A stretch of 17,690 nucleotides of DNA from Desulfatitalea sp. (lineage in GTDB: Bacteria; Desulfobacterota; Desulfobacteria; Desulfobacterales; Desulfosarcinaceae): positions 1 through 17,690 of the forward strand of contig JABDRH010000044.1 in the NCBI GenBank assembly GCA_013041835.1, given 5' to 3'. Shown here in pieces: positions 10,652 through 17,690 of the stretch (within the stretch, counting starts at the first letter, position 1; the number at the start of each line of letters is the position of its first letter). Position numbers and translations under genes: made by a program. A model generated the notes under the pieces. That model searched no databases and was not told where the DNA came from. It saw nothing but the letters and a program-made list of their open reading frames with translations.

Positions 10652-13204
10652 ATGGAGGGTAAACAGCGATACCCGAACATCAGGACAAAGGGCTGCGGCG
10701 GTTTCTCACTCATTGAAATGGCCGTGGTGATTGTCATTATCGGCATCATCATCTCCATCGTGGCCAGCGTGCTGCCGTCGCTCATTGCATCATCCAAAAT
10801 CAAACAGGCCCAGGCCACACTTGAAAAGTTCGACTACGCCCTGCAGGGCTATCTAGCCGCCAATGGTCGCATGCCATGCCCGGATACCAATGGCGACGGC
10901 GCTCAAGACCGCATCCCCGGCACCACGCCGCCCACTGACGACACATGCGCCGCCTATGTCGGCACCATCCCCTATGCCACCATGGGTCTTTCGGCCGCAC
11001 TGGATCCCTGGCAGGAACCCGTACGCTATGCCGTTTACGAAACCTTGGTTCAGACCCAAATCAGCGGCGTATGCGACACTGCACCGCCCTGCACCCAGTG
11101 CCTGAGCTATTTCATCACCAATCCCAACGCAGCGTATTTGCGCACCACCGACGGCGTCGTCAGCACCAATCAGGCCTATCTTATCGCCAGTGGCGGAGCC
11201 AAGGACATGGATGGCGCCGACGGCTTTTTCGACGGCCGCAATGGCGACGGAACCGTTGAAGAATTCGAAATTCCAAATAAAATCGTTGACGCCGGTTATG
11301 ACGACCTGCTGCGCGCCGCATCTTTTGCTTACCTGCAAGGCCGATTGTGCTCCGGCACCCTGGGCAGCCCCGGTGGCGGTGGGGGAACCTCGGAATCCCC
11401 CGCCGACGGTAATTGCACCGACAGCGCGGACAATGACGGCGACGGCTTGACCGACTGTGCCGACCCTGGCTGCGCCACCGATCCCGGCTGCAGCGGCGGC
11501 AGCCTGAGCATCACCACCACCACCGTTCCCAGCGGTGTCTTGTCGGGCACCTACATGGCCACCTTCAGCGCCGGCGGCGGGACCACACCCTATGACTGGC
11601 AATTGACCGGCAACGGAGGATTCTCCGATTTCTCCATCAACGCGGCCACCGGCACGCTCACCGGCACCCTGGATCAATGCCCCGGCAACTACACCGTCTC
11701 CGTGGCCGTGGGGGACAGCACACCACCGGGTTCGGGCGGCCCCTTCACGGACAGTCAATCCTACACCGTGCAGGTAACCGGAAATCTGAGCGTGGCGTGC
11801 ACCAGCACACCGGGCAGCGCCATTACCTGGACCAGCCCAACCCAAACGGAAACCTTCGCCGCCAATGGTAGCCGCCTGGGCAGCATCAACTGGTCGCTGA
11901 ACACCGGCGGCGCGACCGGATTCGTGCTCTACACGACCGGGCCCGACACCTGCAGCCTGCGTAAAAACGGCAGCACGGCCCCCGGCACCTACAGCTTCAC
12001 CCTGACGGCCACCGACAGCACATGCGGCACCAACAGCGACAGTTTCACCTTTGACGTGACGGTCACCGCCGGCGGCGGCATGACACCGGGGGCCATCGAC
12101 ACCGTGGTGGACACCGAATATTTCAGCGACAATGAGTGCTACACACCGAGCATCTTCCACACCAGCGGCGACGTCTACGGATTCGTCTTCAGGGGAACTT
12201 TATGGCCCTTTTATTCCGATGACGGCTGGACCCGCACCATTGACATCGACAGCGGCGGCGCCATCGGCACCTCTACACAATACGAGCAATTCGACGGTAC
12301 AGCCTACGCACCCGATGTTGTCCGCGTATCGGGCGACATCTATGTCGTGGCCTTCGAAAGCAGCGGCAACAACGGCCGCATCCGAACCATACGCATCGAC
12401 GGTAGCGGCGCAATCCAGAATATCGACGGGTCGGATACATTCAGCAACAACAGCGCCGACCCATCCATTGTGCCGGTAAACGGCGAATTCTTTGCCATCG
12501 CCCACAGCGGTGCAGGCAATGACGGATATATCACCACGGTTCAAATCGCCGCCAACGGCACCATCCTCGATGCGAGTGTGGACAGCCTGGAATTCGACAC
12601 CTCCAACGGGGAGCAACCCGACCTGATTCACGTTGCCGGCGACGTCTTTGCCGTGGCCTACCGGGACAGCGGCGGCGTTGGCGTCGTGCGCACCATCATC
12701 ATCGACAGCAACGGCAACATCAGTCCGCCTTCTGGCGCGCCGGCGCCCGGCTATGCCTTTGCCGTGCCATTCGAGGCGAACGATTGCACGGTACCGGATA
12801 TCGTCCATGTCAGCGGAAACATCTTTGCCATCGTCTACCAGGGTCAGGACGACGACGGCTATATCACCACCGTTGAGATCGCCGACGATGGACAAATCGC
12901 CGATACAGTGATAGACACGCTGGAATTTGACGCCACCAACGGCATCACACCGGTGGTGGCCGCCGCCGGCAACGGCATCTTCGGCATCGCCTATCGCGGC
13001 CCGGGAGACGACGGCGTCTTTTGCACCGTGCTGATCGATGACAATGGACAAATAGGCAGCGCCGTGCAGGCGAGCATCATCTTTGAAGCAGCGGACTGCT
13101 ACGAACCTTCGATAGAGGCCATGGCCAACAACTTGTTCGCCATCGCCTATCGCCGCCCGAGCACCGGCAACCGGGGAGTGGTGGCCACCATTTCCTTACA
13201 GTGA
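10652..13204 (+). CDS. Type IV pilin-like protein with Ig-like domains and a seven-repeat beta-propeller
   Basis: An 850-residue predicted surface protein. Residues 1-17 are a basic leader ending in Gly; the prepilin peptidase cut would leave F18 first and E22 as the +5 glutamate (G|FSLIEMAVVIVIIG), followed by the hydrophobic pilin helix. The pilin-type globular part (to about 235) contains the pattern NGRMPCPDTNGDG. A Gly/Ser hinge leads to a Ca-binding-like segment (254-280, DNDGDGLTD between Cys pairs), then two Ig-like He_PIG-type domains (284-377 and 378-475). From 482 to the end seven repeats of 46-60 residues share a core like DVFAVAYR...DGYITTV.I...G.I and suggest a seven-bladed propeller. 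Such a protein may cap a pilus or pseudopilus and bind a surface or ligand. No pilus assembly genes are nearby. The ATG has no clear ribosome site, but no alternative precedes the pilin motif. Confidence 0.88.
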   Translation: MEGKQRYPNIRTKGCGGFSLIEMAVVIVIIGIIISIVASVLPSLIASSKIKQAQATLEKFDYALQGYLAANGRMPCPDTNGDGAQDRIPGTTPPTDDTCAAYVGTIPYATMGLSAALDPWQEPVRYAVYETLVQTQISGVCDTAPPCTQCLSYFITNPNAAYLRTTDGVVSTNQAYLIASGGAKDMDGADGFFDGRNGDGTVEEFEIPNKIVDAGYDDLLRAASFAYLQGRLCSGTLGSPGGGGGTSESPADGNCTDSADNDGDGLTDCADPGCATDPGCSGGSLSITTTTVPSGVLSGTYMATFSAGGGTTPYDWQLTGNGGFSDFSINAATGTLTGTLDQCPGNYTVSVAVGDSTPPGSGGPFTDSQSYTVQVTGNLSVACTSTPGSAITWTSPTQTETFAANGSRLGSINWSLNTGGATGFVLYTTGPDTCSLRKNGSTAPGTYSFTLTATDSTCGTNSDSFTFDVTVTAGGGMTPGAIDTVVDTEYFSDNECYTPSIFHTSGDVYGFVFRGTLWPFYSDDGWTRTIDIDSGGAIGTSTQYEQFDGTAYAPDVVRVSGDIYVVAFESSGNNGRIRTIRIDGSGAIQNIDGSDTFSNNSADPSIVPVNGEFFAIAHSGAGNDGYITTVQIAANGTILDASVDSLEFDTSNGEQPDLIHVAGDVFAVAYRDSGGVGVVRTIIIDSNGNISPPSGAPAPGYAFAVPFEANDCTVPDIVHVSGNIFAIVYQGQDDDGYITTVEIADDGQIADTVIDTLEFDATNGITPVVAAAGNGIFGIAYRGPGDDGVFCTVLIDDNGQIGSAVQASIIFEAADCYEPSIEAMANNLFAIAYRRPSTGNRGVVATISLQ
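12095..13204 (+). repeat. Seven tandem propeller-type protein repeats
   Basis: Repeat boundaries in the pilin-like protein are approximately 482-541, 542-591, 592-642, 643-700, 701-752, 753-804 and 805-850. Each unit has an acidic/aromatic opening (LEFD, TEYF, IIFE), then P-[DS]-I, a Gly, then F-A-[IV]-[AV]-Y, a turn with DG, a strand like ITTV.I, and G.I. The units have diverged in DNA sequence, so this is an old duplication. Seven is a common blade number. Confidence 0.8.
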
Positions 13205-13343
13205 TATCGTAGGTCGCTACGGTTATCCGTGAGTCTGAACAGCACGGTCGTAAGCGCATTTTGGATGCCGAAGCGCACCAATGAAACCACCACGGCGAAT
13301 CTCGCTGTTGAAACCGATCAAGAGACAGTCCAATGGATACGCC

Positions 13344-15122
13344 ATGACGCCCTTTGAATCAGTTAAGGCCTTTTACGAGAACAACCTGCCCAACGCGACC
13401 CGGAAAGGTCATCACCTGGTGGCGCCCTGCCCCTTTTGCGCACAACACGACCGTGACAAGCCGACGCACCTTGCGGTTTACCTGAATCCGGACAGCTATT
13501 TCCGGGGCCACTTTCGCTGCCTGAACGAATGCGTGCCCGCAGGATTTCACGTGCATTTCGGACGACTGATGGGCATCGACGGCCACCGGATACCTGGATT
13601 CGATCCCGAAGCCGAAACGTACACCTTGAATTTGAGCTACCCGTCGCGCCACCTGGGATCTGAATTGGACAAATTCTCAACGCTGATGGGGCCGGATCAG
13701 CAAGATTACTTCACCCGCTTCGGCGTGACGGCGCGGATTTGCAAACAGATGCGCATCGGCTTTAACGGACGCTATCTGGTTTATCCCTACTTCCAGGAAA
13801 ATGGCCACGCCTACGCCGCGCGCTGTGTGTTGCCCGAAAAGGAGGAGAACTATTTCTTTCACGGCAACGAGGCGTTTTTCACAGGTGAAGCAGCCGTTTA
13901 CAACACACCGGAGATCGGATGCTGCCACGGCGGCGCCTTGTTCATCACCGAAGGCGAACTGAACGCATTGATCCTCAAATCACTGGGATACCCGGCCGTT
14001 GCCGTACCAGCCGCCGACGCGCTGGCCGAAATATCTTCCGAACGTTTGGCCTGCATCGAACACCTTTTTCTTCTGATAAACCATTCCCCTGAGGGATATG
14101 CAGCAGCGCGGTCGCTGGCCTTGCGCATGGGGTTTAGAGCCCGCATTTTATCCTGGCCGGCGCGGATGCCCCGGGGAGAATGCCTGGCCCATCTGGCGGC
14201 CGACCCGCAGATGGAAGTCAAAAAAGAAGTGCTTCACATGATCGCAACGGCCAAAGCCTTCTCCCCTTTTGCCTCACCGAAAAAAGAGCATGACCGTTTC
14301 ATGGCGCTTTTGGAAAAAGAGAAGGGAAAAACACTGCCGGGGCTGACCACCGGATTCGTACAACTGGACCGCCACATGGAAGGTCTGCGGGGCATCAACA
14401 TTCTGGGCGGTCCGCCAAAGGCGGGCAAATCGTGCTTTTTCATGCAGATTTCCACCGAAGTGGCCCGCAGGCAGGTGCCGGTCATTTACTATGATTTTGA
14501 AAACGGACGACAGAAGATCTACCTTCGCACGCTGGTGCGCCTGGCCGGCCTTTCCGAAAAGCAAATACGCAGCAAATCGCTCGATGCCAAATCGGCCGAC
14601 GCGCTGGCGCAAGCGCAAACGCAACTGGCCACACTACTCCACTACTTCCGCGTGGTCAACGACCGTCAACTGACCGCTGATACCATGCGCCGCCACATCG
14701 ACTTTATAAAACATGAAACCGGCAAAGACGACCTGCTTATCGTAGTAGACAGCCTGCACAAGCTGCCCTTCAAGGACCTGACCGAACGACGCACTGGCAT
14801 CGACGCTTGGTTGCGCCACCTGGAAGCAATCCGCGACGAACACCGCGCCTGCTTTTTGGTGATCAGCGAGCTAAGCCGCGGCAAAGGCGGCGGATACGGT
14901 GAAAAACCCGACCTGAGTTCGTTCAAGGAGTCGGGCGATATCGAATACAGCGCCGACAACGCCCTGATCCTCATGCCCGACTGGGACCCCATGTCGCCCA
15001 CCCTGAGCGAGCAACGCAAAAACACCCTTTGGATGGTGGCCAGCCGGGAAACCTCCCCCGGTCGGGTGGGGCAATATCTGCTGGCATACCCCTTCTGGCG
15101 CTTCACCGAAGTGGCAACATAG
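13344..15122 (+). CDS. T7 gp4/Twinkle-like zinc-finger, TOPRIM and DnaB-type helicase protein with degenerate primase site
   Basis: A 592-residue protein from the ATG at 13344; a second ATG at 13281 would add 21 residues without similarity or ribosome site. Zinc-finger-like residues are C29-x2-C32 and C59-x3-C63. A TOPRIM-like region follows: FITEGELNAL holds E203 and E205, but the Asp usually after EGE is N207 and the DxD motif reads INHSPEG (N246, S248). The KD-type third motif also reads differently. The C-terminal RecA/DnaB-type helicase looks intact: Walker A GGPPKAGKS (K362), Walker B LLIVVDS (D469), the ISELSR motif, and SGDIEYSADNALIL near the end. It probably unwinds or binds DNA in the cytoplasm but is unlikely to prime. 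It may derive from a phage or plasmid, though no other phage gene is near. It lies 139 bases after the pilin-like gene. Confidence 0.87.
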   Translation: MTPFESVKAFYENNLPNATRKGHHLVAPCPFCAQHDRDKPTHLAVYLNPDSYFRGHFRCLNECVPAGFHVHFGRLMGIDGHRIPGFDPEAETYTLNLSYPSRHLGSELDKFSTLMGPDQQDYFTRFGVTARICKQMRIGFNGRYLVYPYFQENGHAYAARCVLPEKEENYFFHGNEAFFTGEAAVYNTPEIGCCHGGALFITEGELNALILKSLGYPAVAVPAADALAEISSERLACIEHLFLLINHSPEGYAAARSLALRMGFRARILSWPARMPRGECLAHLAADPQMEVKKEVLHMIATAKAFSPFASPKKEHDRFMALLEKEKGKTLPGLTTGFVQLDRHMEGLRGINILGGPPKAGKSCFFMQISTEVARRQVPVIYYDFENGRQKIYLRTLVRLAGLSEKQIRSKSLDAKSADALAQAQTQLATLLHYFRVVNDRQLTADTMRRHIDFIKHETGKDDLLIVVDSLHKLPFKDLTERRTGIDAWLRHLEAIRDEHRACFLVISELSRGKGGGYGEKPDLSSFKESGDIEYSADNALILMPDWDPMSPTLSEQRKNTLWMVASRETSPGRVGQYLLAYPFWRFTEVAT

Positions 15123-15217
15123 CTACGTCAATTTACAAATTGCTCGTCCTGCGCGTTTGAGCCCTCAGATCAAACCCGGCGGACCCAAATCCGCACGCCT
15201 AAATTCGGCATTTGAGG

Positions 15218-16759
15218 CTACAACTGACTTTCCAACGGCAGGAGTCGATAAAAAAAATCGGAGATACGCTGCCCGAAACCGCGCGCCGGCTGCCTGGAGA
15301 CCGTACCGTCGCTTGATTCCCAGCGCAATTGATCCTCCGCGTTGAGATAGACCCGCCAGGCGTTGTCCGGCGACATGATGTCATCGAATTGGTCGGCAAG
15401 CTGGCCGCAAAGGCCCGGCGATTCGATATAAAGACCGTTTTCGGTGTTGAGATCAACCGCGCGCGGGTCCAGGTTCAACGAACCCACGAAACAACGCTCG
15501 CGGTCGCCTACGATAGCCTTGACATGCAGGCAAATAAACCTGGCGGTCACTGGCGGCACATCGATGGTGCTGCGAAACGCTTCACACGGTTGGTGTTTCA
15601 TCTCATACAGCTCGGCGCCCGCCGCCAAAAGCCGACGCCGGTACTTTTTATAGTGGCTGTGGGCTGCAGTGTGATTGTTTGCCCCCATGGCAGGCGCCAC
15701 AAAGGTCACTTTTACGCCTTTGGCCGTTGTTTCCGCCAGCTCCTCAAGCATCTTTGCGGATGGAATCAGGTAGGGGGAGACAAAAACCAATTCGTCCCGA
15801 CTCGGTTCGGCCATGTAATCAAGCATTTCGGTCAGTCGGTATGCATCTTGCCCGATGCGCACGGGCGCGTCCTGAATAAAATAGGCTCGCCCAGGCATCA
15901 ATGCACCCGAAAGCCGCTGGAATTTCTGCTGCCAATCCCTGGGGGCCAACGGGTATGCGGCAAGCGTTGCTCGATGATCAGCCAAAAAAGCAACGGTTTG
16001 TTCGCGGATCGCTTCCAACTGCTCAGCACTCCCCTTTTCCGACATGGCGCTGCCGGGGTAGGAAAGGTCGCTGTTCCAAAAGGTGTCGAACGCTTCTGAA
16101 AGCTCCGCCACCACCTGACCGACCACCAGCACATCCAAATCGCGAAAATTGTACGTTTTGCCCAAACCGAAGTATTCATTGCCGATATTGCGTCCGCCGA
16201 CAATGGCCACACGGTTGTCCACCACGAACAGCTTGTTGTGCATGCGTCGGTTGAGCTCATCCATGTTGGTCAGGAACTCAACAACACCGCCCACTTTGCT
16301 GCGAACGCGGACCGGGTTGAAGATTTTAATCTCAAAGTTCGGGTGCCGACAGATGCTGGCGATACTTCGCCCCGTGGGCGCAAAGACCATATCGTCCACC
16401 AGAAACCGCACCCTTACCCCACGATCAGCCGCATTTAAAAGCCGGTCAAACAGCAGGAGGCCGGTCTCGTCATCCTGCCAAATGAAATACTGAACATCGA
16501 TGGATGCCGTCGCTTCATCGGCGAGCGCCAGCCGCCAATTAAAAGCCTCTGCGCTTTCGGGCAGAGCCAAAAAGCCGGAAATGTCGGCCGGATGGAGGTC
16601 GGCAAATCGCTTGGAAAGGGCGGCCGCTCGCCCATGTTCCGCGGGCGGTAAGGCTTGAACTGCCGGCACCGGAGGCGGTGGATAGGGAAGGGTTGCGCAA
16701 CCGGTGGCCAAAATGATAAGTACTGCCGTCAAAATCGAAAAGTATCGTTTGATCTGCAT
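15218..16759 (-). CDS. Phospholipase D-family lipoprotein, cardiolipin synthase C-like
   Basis: A 513-residue predicted lipoprotein with two HKD phosphodiesterase motifs. The N-terminus MQIKRYFSILTAVLIILATGC has a lipobox with the acylated C21 and is followed by a Pro-rich spacer. Motif 1 is HNKLFVVD (H174, K176, D181) followed by GGRNIGNEYF; motif 2 is HVKAIVGD (H412, K414, D419) followed by GSLNLDPRA. This matches the ClsC (YmdC) group, in which phosphatidyl transfer makes cardiolipin; hydrolysis of phospholipid is an alternative. The start at 16757-16759 is preferred because GGGGGG lies three bases upstream, whereas an ATG five codons earlier has none. It is convergent with the helicase gene, 95 bases apart, and downstream of parC on the same strand. 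Confidence 0.92.
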   Translation of the reverse strand: MQIKRYFSILTAVLIILATGCATLPYPPPPVPAVQALPPAEHGRAAALSKRFADLHPADISGFLALPESAEAFNWRLALADEATASIDVQYFIWQDDETGLLLFDRLLNAADRGVRVRFLVDDMVFAPTGRSIASICRHPNFEIKIFNPVRVRSKVGGVVEFLTNMDELNRRMHNKLFVVDNRVAIVGGRNIGNEYFGLGKTYNFRDLDVLVVGQVVAELSEAFDTFWNSDLSYPGSAMSEKGSAEQLEAIREQTVAFLADHRATLAAYPLAPRDWQQKFQRLSGALMPGRAYFIQDAPVRIGQDAYRLTEMLDYMAEPSRDELVFVSPYLIPSAKMLEELAETTAKGVKVTFVAPAMGANNHTAAHSHYKKYRRRLLAAGAELYEMKHQPCEAFRSTIDVPPVTARFICLHVKAIVGDRERCFVGSLNLDPRAVDLNTENGLYIESPGLCGQLADQFDDIMSPDNAWRVYLNAEDQLRWESSDGTVSRQPARGFGQRISDFFYRLLPLESQL

Positions 16760-16835
16760 TTGCCCCCCATTCATAAATTGTTGCCGCTTTTAGTTATGCT
16801 CTGGTTTTTGCCCTTTGTCGTCCTAATCAAAATCC

Positions 16836-16862
16836 ACCGGGCTGCGGACCGTAAGCCCCGGT
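16836..16862 (-). terminator. Possible parC terminator hairpin
   Basis: On the minus strand ACCGGG-G-CT pairs with AGCCCGGT (8 bp with one bulged G) around a ten-base loop, and GGATTTTGATT follows. The T-run is short and interrupted. It lies about 145 bases after the parC stop and 77 bases before the phospholipase D-like gene, so it may separate the two. Confidence 0.4.
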
Positions 16863-16919
16863 CTGTTTAGAACATACGTATAGATCATGGTGGAATATAA
16901 ATACAGCAAATGGAAAGGA

Positions 16920-16938
16920 CGCATACTGTCTGTATACG
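16920..16938. promoter_or_regulatory. Inverted repeat upstream of the phospholipase D-like gene
   Basis: CGCATAC and GTATACG, separated by TGTCT, match at six of seven positions. A palindromic ATACGTAT lies nearby, around 16874-16881. This could be an operator for a dimeric regulator. No convincing -35/-10 pair was found in the gap 16760-17006. Confidence 0.3.
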
Positions 16939-17006
16939 GCCTTTGACACAACGCACAAGACGGAAAAAAGACAAGCAAGAGGGTATATTCTTTGACGGAA
17001 ATCGAC

Positions 17007-17690
17007 TTAGCTTTCAATCACCGCCGCCGTGACCCGCTGGAATCCCCGGGGCAGTTTCTTTCCCCGCCGGCCTCGGGCGCCCGTAAACTCTTTGACATTA
17101 CCCGCCGTCAGGGTGAAAGAGCGCTTGCCGGCTTGGATGACCAGTTTGTCCGCCGCGGTGATCAGGCGGATGAAAAGCAGCCGGTCGGTACCGGCTTTGA
17201 TGTCCTTGGGCGCCATATGGATCACCTTGTTGCCCTTGCCCTTGGGTAGCTCCACCAACTCTTCGAGAGGAAAAACCAACATGCGGCCCTGCTGGGTGAT
17301 GGCAACGATGGACTGCGGTAGTTCGCTGGGCGGAATGACCTGCGGCGGCAGCGGCACGGCGCTCGAGGACACCGTGAGAAAGGCTTTGCCTTTCTGGTTG
17401 CGGGTGTACATGTGCTGCAATTGAGTAATAAAGCCATATCCGCTGTCACCGGCCACCAGCATTTTCTGTTCAGCTTCACCCAGGAGCACCGCGACGAAAT
17501 GAACGCCGGCCGGCGTTTTGAACAAGCCGGTCAAGGGAATACCGTTGCTGCGGACCGTTGGGAACTCGGCCGCGGCGGTCATGTAACTTCTTCCGCTGGA
17601 ATCGAGGAAGACGGCCGGCTGATTGCTTTTTCCCGCAGCGGCGGCCAGATATTCATCGCCGGCCTTGTAGTTCAGCTCAGCGGCATCCAC
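17007..17690 (-). CDS. parC: DNA topoisomerase IV subunit A, C-terminal part (runs off the right edge)
   Basis: The last 227 residues of a ParC-type protein; the 5' part lies beyond the window and the first visible codon (GTG) is internal. It aligns by eye with the E. coli ParC C-terminal DNA-wrapping domain: AGDEYLAAAAGKSNQPAVFLDSSGRSY, IPLTGLFKTPAG, DSGYGFITQ, ITQQGRMLVFPLEEL, KGKGNKVI, and the ending TGARGRRGKKLPRGFQRV. Topoisomerase IV unlinks daughter chromosomes. The catalytic tyrosine lies in the missing part. The match is to ParC, not GyrA, because the KGKGNKII-type motif and the repeat pattern of the beta-pinwheel are of the ParC kind and no GyrA box is seen. Confidence 0.93.
   Translation of the reverse strand: MDAAELNYKAGDEYLAAAAGKSNQPAVFLDSSGRSYMTAAAEFPTVRSNGIPLTGLFKTPAGVHFVAVLLGEAEQKMLVAGDSGYGFITQLQHMYTRNQKGKAFLTVSSSAVPLPPQVIPPSELPQSIVAITQQGRMLVFPLEELVELPKGKGNKVIHMAPKDIKAGTDRLLFIRLITAADKLVIQAGKRSFTLTAGNVKEFTGARGRRGKKLPRGFQRVTAAVIES

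Noticed and set aside
10853..12160. Antisense open frame of 435 codons opposite the pilin-propeller gene
   Set aside because: It is Gly/Ala-rich with no domain and no ribosome site, and it mirrors the GC-rich codon pattern of the plus-strand gene, which has clear pilin and repeat structure.
12200..13051. Antisense open frame of 283 codons opposite the propeller repeats
   Set aside because: The periodic Asp/Gly/Val pattern is simply the complement of the plus-strand repeats.
13205..15122. Prophage or integrative element around the primase-helicase gene
   Set aside because: No integrase, terminase, capsid genes, attachment repeats or tRNA are visible, and the flanking genes are ordinary chromosomal ones.
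15329..16099. Plus-strand open frame of 256 codons inside the phospholipase D-like gene
   Set aside because: It is a shadow of a gene with both HKD motifs; no start signal or domain was seen.

Overview
The window looks like chromosomal DNA from a Gram-negative bacterium, most probably a deltaproteobacterium / Desulfobacterota (Desulfosarcina-like). This is inferred, not proven. The grounds are a moderately high G+C content, predicted envelope lipoproteins and type IV pilin-like proteins, a ParC-type topoisomerase IV subunit, and several conserved proteins of unknown function beside housekeeping genes. No rRNA, tRNA, CRISPR array or transposase is visible.

Layout from left to right. (1) At 1-657 (-) lies the N-terminal part of an unknown Cys/His-rich protein. 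(2) At 748-5247 (+) a consensus sigma70-type promoter precedes a two-gene surface-polysaccharide O-acetylation module: an AlgI-like MBOAT acyltransferase, then a 959-residue protein that joins an AlgJ/AlgX-like SGNH domain to a SASA-type acetylesterase domain. (3) At 5469-5699 (+) is a lone khpA RNA-binding gene with its own promoter, followed by a striking 42-bp palindrome. (4) At 5926-9903 (-) is a housekeeping block transcribed in the order eno, LolA-like periplasmic protein, pyrG, with a good promoter upstream of eno. (5) At 10192-15122 (+) are three co-oriented accessory genes: a small helix-turn-helix/coiled-coil protein, an 850-residue type IV pilin-like protein carrying Ig-like domains and a seven-repeat propeller, and a T7 gp4/Twinkle-like zinc-finger-TOPRIM-helicase protein. 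(6) At 15218-17690 (-) are a ClsC-type phospholipase D lipoprotein and the C-terminal end of parC, which runs off the right edge.

How the genes fit together. The MBOAT protein and its partner form a plausible two-component system: an inner-membrane channel/transferase hands acetyl groups to a periplasmic protein. The AlgJ-like domain of the partner has lost its Asp-x-His motif, while the attached SASA domain keeps a GQSN serine, so the fused domain may have taken over catalysis. The pilin-propeller protein looks like a pilus-tip or surface adhesin. The primase-helicase protein keeps its zinc finger and helicase motifs but has lost most TOPRIM acidic residues, so it is probably a helicase or loader rather than an active primase. 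These three proteins are the best candidates for undescribed biology. The rest is ordinary core genome.
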